From the NCBI GenBank assembly GCA_030220185.1, contig JASPKZ010002337.1, positions 2,389,501 to 2,453,500 on the forward strand: a DNA stretch of 64,000 nucleotides, in the 5' to 3' direction. The notes beneath the pieces were generated by a model, which made no database searches, had not been told where the DNA came from, and worked only from the letters and a program-made list of their open reading frames with translations. Of the stretch, positions 1-10,000 are shown in pieces. Position 1 is the stretch's first letter, and each line of letters begins with the position of its first letter. Made by a program: the position numbers and the translations under genes. The DNA is from Diploptera punctata. Taxonomy: Eukaryota > Arthropoda > Insecta > Blattodea > Blaberidae.

Positions 1-970
1 ATGTATTTTTTTTTCAGCAGCTTTTTAAAATCTTAATCAGAAGTCAACAATATTAAATAGATATTAAAATATAATTTATGTAATTTATACCCCAGAAATA
101 ATGGCCAATGTACAGTGTGAAGTCAACAATAGTAAATAATAAATATTAAAATATAATTTACCTCCACCACCACCACCACTATGTATTGGAAATTGTGTCA
201 CTTCTCAAACATTCATTTTCCCTCTATGTCCGTCAGAGAAACATCCACTTTTATGGAAGCGTCCCCGACCAACTATATGGGAATTGTTCGATGGTGAACA
301 ACAACTTCCGGCTATCTGTAGGGATTTCCAACCCTCTTTAGCCCTTGTGATTTAAGTATTTCATGTAAACCACCAGTAATTTATATCCCAGCAACAATGA
401 CTGATCTGCAGCTGTTAAGTCAAATTGAAATTTCAACAGTGTTTCTGTAATACTTTAAAATAAGTTCAGTTAGTACTGGCAATAATTTAACTTGTTGTTG
501 GCTGTGTTTTACTAGTCTGAACCACACTGTATTTTTATTGGTATTATAACTGGGTTTTTACAACAATAACATGGCAATGTTAAGAAGGATAAGTTGTATG
601 CACTTTCAGAAGAATTCAAAATGGAATTTATCAAAATTGATTGAATCATTATTCAATGTTCCATCTGTGAATTAAATATTGCAATAAACTAAAGAACTAT
701 GAATTACCTCTTATGGACTCTATAAAGAAGAAAAAATTGGTGCAAAATTATATGTATATTATAAAAACTGAGTTCATGTAACTGGTTTAAACCTTAATCT
801 AATTGTTTCAGCAGCACCTTTTTTTTTCACCTTTTTGTATGTATTTTCAGAACTTTTTTTTCCCCCTTTTCACAATCGAAATTTGCACCTTAAAATCATC
901 TCCCTACTAATTATGTTAATTAAGGGTACATTTACAATCAGAAATAGAAAAAAAGGAATAGCAGATGGAC
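1..970. other. AT-rich stretch with no recognised gene
   Basis: No coding, RNA or clear repeat signal is visible apart from a short CAC trinucleotide run near 163-180 and several homopolymer T or A runs. The short open frames have no family resemblance and look like chance frames. Confidence 0.5.
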
Positions 971-974
971 GGAG

Positions 975-1425
975 AGTAATTGGCATGCTGAACTCGAAAG
1001 TGAACCGTCAAATATTACATTCTGAAATCTACTTGAAATTTCTTCCAGAGAAGGATTGTGATGTACAAAAGCCATATCAAAAAAAAAAAATGTCATTTTT
1101 AACTTCAAGGCACTAAAATCCAATGTCAAATCTCTCATTTAAACTATAGAAAAGTAAAACACCCAAATTGGTAAATTGGATAACCCTTACTACCTGCCAT
1201 TTGCACTGTGTCCTGCCTCACTCCACTCTACTCTTACTCAAGCAGGGAATCTATCTGCTCTGTACAGTGGGATACAATTGTTGGATTCTGGCTTTGACTT
1301 CTGTGCCTTGCAGTTAAAAAGGCAGATTTTTTTTGGACATGGTCTTGGTACATCACAATGCTTCTCTGGGAGAAATTTCAAGGTAGGTTTTGGCATGCAA
1401 TGGTTGACAGTTCCCTTGTAAGAAG
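975..1425. repeat. Inverted pair of an unclassified interspersed repeat
   Basis: The segment near 980-1130 is an imperfect reverse complement of 1250-1420: both contain a TTGAAATTTCTYCCAGAGAAG core followed by TTGTGATGTAC. A third copy of the core lies at about 44808-44900. Family not recognised; head-to-head inverted copies are a habit shared with the Penelope-like repeats in this window. Confidence 0.5.
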
Positions 1426-1548
1426 AAATAGGACAGTTTTAAGCTTTTATTTTTTGAAAAGAAAAATTAAGTGGTAAAGCTTAATATATTACAGTATGAT
1501 GTTTTTATTATTAATTTAACATTTCTCAATGAAAGATAAATTAAATTT

Positions 1549-1622
1549 GCCTCGGTAGCTCAGTTGGTAGAGCACTTGGCCCGGAAAGCCAAGGGTCCCG
1601 GGTTCGAGTCCCGGTCTAGGCG
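1549..1622 (+). tRNA. tRNA-like sequence in repeat unit (probably not a working tRNA)
   Basis: 74 nt with acceptor stem GCCTCGG/TCTAGGC (one mismatch), D arm GCTC...GAGC, and T arm with GGTTCGAGTCC (B box). The anticodon stem TTGGC/GCCAA encloses loop CCGGAAA, so the anticodon position reads GGA, but base 33 is C rather than the universal U. A standard tRNA-Ser would also have a long variable arm, which is absent. Best seen as an internal pol III promoter-bearing tRNA derivative. Confidence 0.6.
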
Positions 1623-1852
1623 AAAATTTTTCTCTTCAAATTTAATTTATCTTTCATTGAGAAATGTTAAATTAATATTAAAAACATCATTAGAAGCCTT
1701 ACTAGCTTATAAAGTAATGTTAAATTCCCAATAAATGTCTTCTTAACTAAGAAGCCACCATTTGCAAAGATAGAAGCAATGGTTTAAAAAGCATTTGGCG
1801 ATAGGGAATTACAACGTATATAAGAGAAAAATTTGCGTCTAGATCGTAACTT

Positions 1853-1926
1853 GCCTCGGTAGCTCAGTTGGTAGAGCACTTGGCCCGGAAAGCCAAGGGT
1901 CCCGGGTTCGAGTCCCGGTCTAGGCG
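1853..1926 (+). tRNA. tRNA-like sequence, second unit of array 1
   Basis: Identical in layout to the copy 304 bp upstream, with the same GGA anticodon position and C33. Its 5' flank has the normal unit lead (AAGAGAAAAATTTGCGTC...), unlike the first copy, which lacks it. Confidence 0.6.
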
Positions 1927-2025
1927 AAAATTTTTCTCTTCAAATTTAATATTACAGTATGTTATATTAAGCTTTACTGCTTAAAAATAATGTAAAATTA
2001 TTGTTAGAAATACTTTGAGTAGAAA

Positions 2026-2185
2026 TTGTCTGATGATGTTGTTAATAACATAAGCTATCTGCTTTTGGACGTAAGAGAATTGTATAAGTGGAAAGAAAGT
2101 TTAGCGGTTGTATTGGGTCTTGAATGGTGTAATGGACGGTACCCTAATTTGATTCCTGATTCAAGGATTCATTTTTCTAAGATAT
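2026..2185 (+). repeat. Diverged tRNA-cassette (type II)
   Basis: Shares GGACGTAAGRGAATTGTATA and the GAAAGAAA...GAATGGTGTAATG motif with cassettes at 8.0-8.5, 15.5 and 50.7-51.0 kb, and ends in TTCATTTTTCT like them. The tRNA-like core is decayed. Confidence 0.45.
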
Positions 2186-2680
2186 AAATTAAAATGTTTT
2201 ATACCTCACCTCATATCCAGTCTTCTAATTATACCGGTTTCAAAGCCTGGGGCAGCTTCATCTTCAGTAATTTCTTGTCGACTGATGTTAGGTCGATCAG
2301 AGAACTACTACTTCCTCTCTCTGTTGATGGACCAATGTACCCCCAGATCAAACCAGATCCCTGTGAATTTTGAAGTTCACAGTTTGGGAAAAGATCCATA
2401 TTCAAAAAAAAAAAAAACAAGAAAGAAAAACTTATGAACTTTGAAATTTCCAAGGATTCTGATTTGAACTGGAGGTTCATCAGTCCACCAATGGAGGGAG
2501 GAAGAAGCAGTTCTCCTGATTGACGTAACATCAGTTGACAAGAAATTACTGAATATGAAGCTGTTTATGTTTTGAAACTGGTATAATTAGAAGACTGGGA
2601 TATGAGGTGAGGTATAAAACATTTTAATTTTAACCTTAAATTAAACCTCATACTGATTTTTTCCTATAAAAGTTAAATTA
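2185..2680. mobile_element. Penelope-like element remnant with inverted arms
   Basis: Left arm (ATACCTCACCTCATATCCAG at 2202 onward) is mirrored by the right arm (CTGGGATATGAGGTGAGGTAT to about 2618). Between the arms the minus strand and then the plus strand carry pieces matching the conserved endonuclease tail seen in better copies at 59.3 and 60.5 kb (fragments equivalent to AATTTC-CAAGG...). The right end reads AAACCTCATACTGATTTTTTCC, a terminus shared by many elements here. Confidence 0.6.
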
Positions 2681-2786
2681 TTTTTTTAAAATTAATTTGA
2701 AATAGGAATGTGTTATGATAAATTTAAAAACAAAATGGTTTTAAGCTATTTGAAAAGGAATTGGGATGCCATCCTGCCCCACTTCA

Positions 2787-3905
2787 AGCACTGGTGGAAA
2801 TGCACATCAACCTAATTCTAGTAGAAATGATGATGATCATCATCCATGCAAGTATTAGGCTATGCGGCCTGTTATGGTCTCAAAGAGGAATTTTCCATCC
2901 AGCGCTTTTTTGGACGTCCCAGCGATCTTTTGCCTTGGGGGCAGTAATGAAGCATGGCTTTTGGAATTCTATGAGATGGCATTCATTGAAGATGGGCTTT
3001 CCAGTCATTCTGGTAGTTTTGTATGTGATGGAGAATGGGTTCTACATCCAACTCTTCAATAATTTCCTTATTCCTTTTATGGTCCCATTTTGTATAGCCT
3101 GCTGAATGGCGCATAAATCATATCTCATTTGCTGTTATTTGGCTTTTATCTCTTCTTTGTATTGTCCATGCTTCACTACCATATCTTAATACTTGTCTTG
3201 TGAGAACCTTATAAAGCCACAATCTTGTGTTCTTTTGTACTAAAGATGGTTTCATAATACTGTTAATTATCTTTGTTGTTTTTGTGAAATTTGTGATTAT
3301 CTTTAATATATCAGCTTCATCTTAAAATGTTAAATTGTAAATAATTAAATTCATTTACTCGTTCTAAAATTTCATCGTCCAAAACAATTTTGCTAGCAAT
3401 AGGGTATTTCCCACAAAAGACCATCATTTAGTTTTCTTTGTATTGATTTCCATGTTGTATCGATTTCCATGTTGTATCTTTTTGCAATTATATTAAAATT
3501 GTGTACAGAATACTGTAAATCTGTTTCTGTTGGAGCTATTAATACCAAATCATCTGCAAAAAGCAAGGAGTCTATTTTTTTGGTTTCTATTAATTTGAAT
3601 AGAACTGTGTCTCATCTGTCGCCCAATTTTGAAGTATTCTATCCATGTATATGATAAAGAGCAAGGGCGAGAGGCCACATCCTTGTCTTATGCCCTACTA
3701 ATTTCGGTCCATTCTGTTTGTGTGTAATTGATCCAAACTGAAATCAAATTTGTTTTATAGCTATTGTATACATTTAAAATATGCTGTTGTGGTAGATTGT
3801 TGTCAGCTAAAATTTTCAACAATATATTCCTACTGATTTTTTTGAAGTCCACAAAAGCTAAGTGTGTTTCTACATTGAACTCCCTGTGTTTTTAGAAATG
3901 AATAT
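2787..3905 (-). mobile_element. Degenerate non-LTR retrotransposon (LINE) fragment
   Basis: Read on the minus strand this is the middle and 3' part of a LINE reverse transcriptase: near 3560 the strand encodes an ADDLVL-like active site (the Y/FxDD box), and near 3140-3200 the SEAWTI...R segment typical of the region after the thumb. The 3' end (2810-2925) is nearly identical to 52293-52395. Many stops and shifts; a dead copy, lying immediately upstream of a receptor exon. Confidence 0.65.
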
Positions 3906-3937
3906 CTGAGACAACAATACTGGTACTTTGTTTGTAG

Positions 3938-4034
3938 GTGTGTTTGTGAGGTCTCTCTTATGGATAATCAATACGGAACTGATACCAGCAGTAACAACTC
4001 CAAAACCAGCGTAGCCTTCTGTGCAGTTACTTCA
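3938..4034 (+). CDS. GPR143-like exon (end of TM2 to start of TM3)
   Basis: Acceptor TTTGTAG ends at 3937 and donor GTGAGT starts at 4035. The first part reads, in the frame starting at 3940, VFVRSLLWI, comparable to the VIRSTVWLG stretch of human GPR143. The second part reads, in the frame starting at 3960, SNNSKTSVAFCAVTS, comparable to the AAFCVGSA region, with a possible N-glycosylation site (NNS) and the conserved TM3 Cys. The two frames differ by one missing base, so a break lies at about 3970-3995. The second frame ends in phase 0, matching the next exon. Confidence 0.75.
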
Positions 4035-7000
4035 GTGAGTATAAAATCTACATTGTTCCACTTTTTAACATAACTGATATTCAAATTACTACAGAATTTC
4101 CTCAATATACACATTTCTACACTTGATATTATTTAATGGATATTTTCTCTACTAACTGTAGGCTCAGTTTGAGCTTTTGGCATGGATTAAAATATCAATT
4201 CTGGAAATGCTTACTATTATGCATGACAGGGTCTCTTGACATCCCAATTCCTTTAAAAAAATGTTAAACTGAAAATATATAAAAGTATTATTCTACCAGT
4301 TATATTATATGGATGCGAAACATGGGCTCTTACTTTAAGGGAGGAAACGAGATTACAAGTATTTGAGAATAAAGTTCTTAAGAAAATTTTTGGACCAAAG
4401 AGAAATGAACAGACAGGTGAATGGAGAAAACTATTATTATTACATAAAACTTTCCTCATTAGAGGATTGCTACAAGGACAAAGTGATACAGAGAATTCAT
4501 TTTCAAAATCAATGAAATACATTGTGTAAATACATTAAAACATTTCAAATTGTAATTGAATTATATTCTATAAAGTAGAAATTTTGTAAAGATGGTTTCT
4601 TAAAATTGAAATTGATCCTCTAATGGCAGTAAAAAGTAAAGTGATCCCACAACAGGCCCGGAGGCCCTTGGGGTAGTAGGAGGTTAAGGCTCCCACTTTT
4701 TCTAGACAATCGGCACTTTATGTCAGCCAGGTTGTCAGCCCTGCATGACAGCCGCCTTTACCCCCAGAACAAGCGTCTGGTACTCATTTCCATTAGAGGC
4801 TGAGTCGACCCCAGGGCCATAGTGCCACCAGAAGGTTTGGGTCAGTTTAAAAATCCTGACCCCAACGGGACTTGAACCCTCGACCCTCCGGCTTGTAGCT
4901 CAGTGCCTTAACCACTACGCTACGGCATGCCCCCCCTCTAATGGCAGTGATGGCAATTTTAGAAAGATTCACTCTGTCCAAATCGAAGTGTACTATATGG
5001 CCTTTATAGGAAGCCAGATATAAGAACAGTTAAGTCTCGTAGATTACAATGGCAGGACATGTGGCACGCATGGAGAGTGAAAGACATGCATAGAAGCTTC
5101 TTGTAGGAAAACCAGAGGGAAAACACCCAGTTGGTAGAACAAGAATGAGGTGGGAGAATAACATTAATCATGATTTGAGGGAAGTAGAGTATACAGAAAT
5201 GATTGGAAAACATTAGCTCAGGATAGGAATGTATGGAGAGCTTATGTCCGTGCAGCCATGAACCTATGGGTTCGATAGTGCTAGTGAGTTAACTGTAGGC
5301 TCAGTACCTCAAACAACAATGTATCTGATACGAGAATGGTTTACACTGACCAGTGAAGAAGTAGTGATCATTAGCAAATTCCAAAAGAATAATGAGATTG
5401 TCTTCATCTTCTTCTAACAAGGATTAAACCTTATTGGTTTATACCGGCTCCAAGTATCAAAGTTGCTGTATCCATCTCTTTTGTGGACGTCACTGATCTC
5501 TTTTTCCTCCTCTCGGTTGATAGTTTAGACTTTTCCTAGGCAATCTGTTGGTATCCATTCTGCGGACATGTTCATACTACTTTCTCCAATACTAGTCAAA
5601 CTGAATATTTGTAGTTCTTTACGAATATCTTCACTTTGTTTTTTATCCATTAAAGTATATCCTGCCACAAATCGTAAATATTTAATTTCTGCTGCTTCTA
5701 TTCTTTTAATTGGCTGTTTATTTAGAGTCCATATTTCTGAGCCATACAATATTGCAGGCACAGCCGATAATTTATAAAATTTAAACGTGTTTCTTTTCTT
5801 ACTTTGTTTCTCAGTGTTCTTTTAAAGGTGCCACATAAATATTGAAATATTTGTAATTAATTATTTACGTATTTTTCTCTTTTACTATTGTACTCAATAA
5901 AATAATGTATTTCCTTAAAATTTTCAAAAGTTCTACTTACTAGCCAATAAATACTTTGATAAAACTCCTGTGTCCCGAAGAAAAAATTAACAAGATATGA
6001 GTATGTACTCATTTTTGTGCTTAATGGGTTTCAAGGGAGCCAAATAAAAAAAAAATTGTGGGAGTTAAAAAAAAAATGGGGACCTTTTAGGAAGGCCCTG
6101 AATTTAGATTTTGTCAATATGTGTGAAATTTTCCTCAGAGACCTGTTTAAGATCTGTTTTTGATTTAACCTTTTTTTTAAAAAGTTGGGATAAAAGCACT
6201 ATACTTTACTCTACTTGACTTTTTAAAAAAATAACACTATGAACTATTTTGATTGAAGTTTTATAGGAAAAATCACTATGAGGTTTAATTAAAGATTTAA
6301 ATTAAAATTATTTATACCTCACGTCATATCCAGTCTTCTAATTAAACTGGTTTCAAAACCTAGGTGGTTTCATCTTCAGTAATATCTTGACCAATGTTAT
6401 GTCATTAAGGAGAACTGTTTCTTATTCCATCTGTTGGTGGACCAATTAACCTCTGAATCAAATCAAATTTCCCAGGAATTTCAAAATTCATAAGTTTTCT
6501 TCCTTGGTTTTTTTTAATGTGGATTTTTTCCAAACTTTGACCTCTTTTGATTGTTCTATTTGTTTAATTAAACTGGCCTTTATTTCAATTAGATGTTTTT
6601 CGCTAAGTATTAGCAGGTACTGTTGAATTTACCACTACACCATGTTTGACATTTCTGGTTTTCAAATATCTTCTTGTTTTCCTATGTAACTTTTGTCACA
6701 ATGCATTTGATCTGGTATATTCCTGATTTGTTTTCTTCTCCAGTTTGATAATATGAGGTAATATTTATTTGGGAAAAATTGTATCACTTCATCTCATATC
6801 CTCTGCCATTTTGAATCTATATTTTTCTTTTAGATTTGAATCGTCTTATAATTGACTTCATAGAAATTAACACACTGAGGTATCATTTATTTAAGAAAAA
6901 TTGTATATTCTTACCTTATATCACATAAGGAGCCAGTTATTCAAGACAATATAACAATGGTCATGAAAGTACTGAGATGGAACTTAATTAGATCCTGAAA

Positions 7001-10000
7001 CTGGTCTAATAATGATATGAGGTGAAGTGATACATTTTTTTTTTAAACTATACTACATTAAGATAAATTAAAATGTTTCATACCTCTCCTCATAATTAAT
7101 CTTCTAAGTAGATCGTGATTTCAGGGTCTTGGCAACCTCATCTTCAGTACACTTTTGCTGACTGATGTTATATCCGATTGACATATCATCAGTTGGCATA
7201 AGTGTACTGAGGATGGGGTTGCCAAGACCCTGAAATCACGATCTACTTAGAAGATTAATTATGAGGAGAGGTATGAAACATTTTAATTTATCTTAAATTG
7301 AATCTCATAGTGATTGATTCCTATAAAAGTTCACTCTACTATATTATATATATCTCTATTTTATAATGAAACGTTTTGTTTGCAGGGCTGCATTCAGTAT
7401 TTCTACATGGCAACATGGTTCTGGACTCTATGTTATGCAATAGATATGAAAAGGATGTTAAAAGCACAAAGATTACATAGACCAGATAATGAGCATGTAA
7501 AGTGCTATCATTTCACATCCTGGTCAAGTCCTGCAGTATTTACAATTATTGGACTTGGAATTCTCTACATTCCTGATGCTAAGTGAGTTTATAATTAAAA
7601 AGTATCATTAAACGAGAGCAAAGCATTTATATATTTGAGCAACATTTCTAACATTTTTTTAAAATACAGAGTCACAAAGAAAAGTTTAACAAGATAAATA
7701 TTCATTTTTTGTAGAAAGTTAGAATTTTAATGACATCTCATAATTGGATGGCTTTATGCATCAACCGGCTATGTGCAATTATGTAAGATTCGAGAAAAAT
7801 ATGTTTAAAGTTTAAGTCAATTTTCACTATTTATTGTAGTGCCAAACTAACAATACTGGATATTGCAGTTATTTTCCTTGTTTGACAGTTATGCATCAAC
7901 AATCTAAGAGTGGGAACATTTGGAGATTGACTGCATGATGCAAAATTTAGAATAACATTTATGAAGATCTGGTTTCATAGCCATTTGTCGCAAAACATAA
8001 AATCTCTAATAGGACTGATGGTTTTATTTTAGAAAGAAAAATTACGTTTGAACCGGGCATCGAACCCCAGACCTCTGACTCTGTACATCAATGCAGTAAC
8101 CGTTATGCCATTCGAACTTCCGATAGGAACATCAAATTTCTTTCTACTTATACAATTAATTTTCCTTACATCCGAAGGCCGATAGCCATCGCTATCAACA
8201 ATGCTTTCTGACGACTTCTTTTCAAAGTATTTTTTATTGAGAATCTAAACATAAATTTTTAAGCGGTTAAAGTTACATATTTTGATGTTATATTTTAAAT
8301 TAACATGTTCCAGAATTGGTTATAGTTTTATTATAGAAAGAAAAATTACATTTGAACCAGGTGTCGAACCCCGGACCTCTGACTCCGTACGGTAACCGTT
8401 ACACCATTAGAACTTCTGATAGGAATGTCAAATTTCTTTCTACTTATACAATTAATTCTCCTTTCATCTGAAAGCCGATAACCATCGCTATCAACAATGC
8501 CATCTGACTGATGGTGTTTACATTTTTCTTTAATAATAAGGCTATATTTAAAGATTTGGCACTAAAAGTGTGCATAAACTTACTTCATGAGCCATTGCAA
8601 CAGATGGCATCAAAATCTATTTTTTTTAAAATGGCGCTTAGCCGGTTGATGCATAACACCATCCAATTGTACATTTCTTGAAGACTATAGTTTCAAAATA
8701 CTACATATCATTATCAATTCCTTCTAACTGTTGAACAGATGGTTGGTGATCATAAGAAAATAAATAGATTAAAAAAAAGATAAATGAAAGAACTCTTTCA
8801 GACAGATAAAGAAATTAGTAAAAAATTGAAGAAATTTAAATACCATCCTTTGGTATACAATAGGTTTCAAAAAATTATCAGCAATATAACATTAAATTAG
8901 CACCGAAAAATGATTATAGCCCAAAAAGATTAATTAAAACTAACAAAAATTAAAAGATTGGTGAATGCAACAAATCAGGGATTTTCAAATTGATTGCAAA
9001 GATTGTGAAAAAATAAATATGCATAGGAAAAACAAAAAAGGCACTTCAAAACTAGATTCAAAGAACACCTTAGAAATGTTAAAAATGAAAAAATAGATAA
9101 ATCTGCAATAGCTGCACATGAATGGTCAGAAAACAGAATTGAAACAAAGGCCAAGTTATGATTTAAATTAAAATTCTTTATACCTTACCTCATATTCACT
9201 CTTCTAAAGAACTCACACTTTGGTAGAAAATTCACATCCACAAAAATAAAAGGAAAATCATGAAAATTGAAATTCCCGGAGAAAGAGATTTAATTTGTAA
9301 GTTCATCAGTCAGCCAACAGAGTGTGCAGAAATTAACCTACAGGATCTCCAACTGCCAATTCAACAGTTAGAAGGAATTAATAATACATAGTGTATCAAA
9401 ACTATAGTCTTAAAGAAATTTACAATGAGATGAGTAGTTAACTTTCTAAAATGAACCTCACAGTGTCACTTCCTTTAAATATTAAGATATCAAATTTGTA
9501 TGCTTAATAGGTTTCTAAGAAGCTAAATAACCAATTTTATTTATTATGAGTTAGTTATTTTGACTCACCTCATATTTTTTTGATACTCTGCAAACTATAG
9601 TTTAGTCGTATCTATGTGACATTGTTGATGCATTCTAACTGTTGTGTTTGCGGTTCTGATCCTGTAGATTGATTTCTATTCCCTCTGTTGGCTAACCAAT
9701 TTGATTTGGAAGTTGTTCATCGGTCAATCAACAGAGGGAGTAGAAATCAACCTACAGGATGACAACTGCAAACACAACAGTTAGAATGCATTGACAATGT
9801 CGCATAGATGCGACAAAACTACAGTCTATAGAATATAAAAAAAATATGAGGTGAGTTAAAATAACTAACTCATATTTGAAAAAAAATTTTCGCCTAGACC
9901 GAGACTCGAACCTGGGACCTTTGGCTTGCCAGGCCAAATGCTCTACCAACTGAGCTACCGAGGCGAGTTACGATCTAGATGCAAATTTTTCTCTTATATA

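Larger units (their letters stand above)
1499..1948 (+). mobile_element. tRNA-unit array 1 (two units)
   Basis: Array of a repeat unit of about 304 bp carrying a tRNA-like sequence, flanked by a 13-bp direct repeat ATATTACAGTATG at 1486-1498 and 1949-1961, which I read as a target-site duplication. The two tRNA-like cores (1549-1622, 1853-1926) are 304 bp apart. The left end is an inverted copy of the downstream unit sequence (GATGTTTTTATTATTAATTT at the left mirrors the sequence after the first tRNA) and joins exactly at tRNA base 1, suggesting a template switch during copying. Confidence 0.75.
7062..7335. mobile_element. Short palindromic Penelope-like element
   Basis: Almost perfect inverted repeat: 7062-7165 mirrors 7190-7292 around a short loop, followed by the right terminal motif AATCTCATAGTGATTGATTCCTATAAAAGTTC. 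Both arms contain an intact hammerhead-like core (see separate entries). It ends about 50 bp before the acceptor of the receptor exon at 7386. Confidence 0.75.
7690..9478 (+). mobile_element. Penelope-like element with degenerate GIY-YIG endonuclease
   Basis: Left arm (GAAAGTTAGAATTTTAATGAC...CTCATAATT) is interrupted at 7746-8664 by another transposon and resumes with GTACATTTCTTGAAGAC. The interior (about 8955-9390) encodes GIY-YIG endonuclease pieces, and the right end is AACCTCACAGTGTCACTTCC. The same element type is complete at both ends at 59087-59715. No reverse-transcriptase part remains. Confidence 0.75.

Noticed and set aside
1176..1421. 81-codon open frame on the plus strand
   Set aside because: It lies wholly in an interspersed repeat whose inverted copy (980-1130) and third copy (44.8 kb) do not keep the frame; no family resemblance.
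1549..1926. Genuine nuclear tRNA-Ser (GGA) genes
   Set aside because: Base 33 is C, no long variable arm, and the sequence is part of a repeated mobile unit with target duplications.
2031..2062. CTGATGA followed by a TGTT...AACA hairpin in a tRNA-cassette, hammerhead-like
   Set aside because: The hairpin is followed by TAAGC, not GAAA, and no stem III or cleavage triplet follows. Related cassettes (8.2, 50.8 kb) do not keep the core, so it is a chance match.
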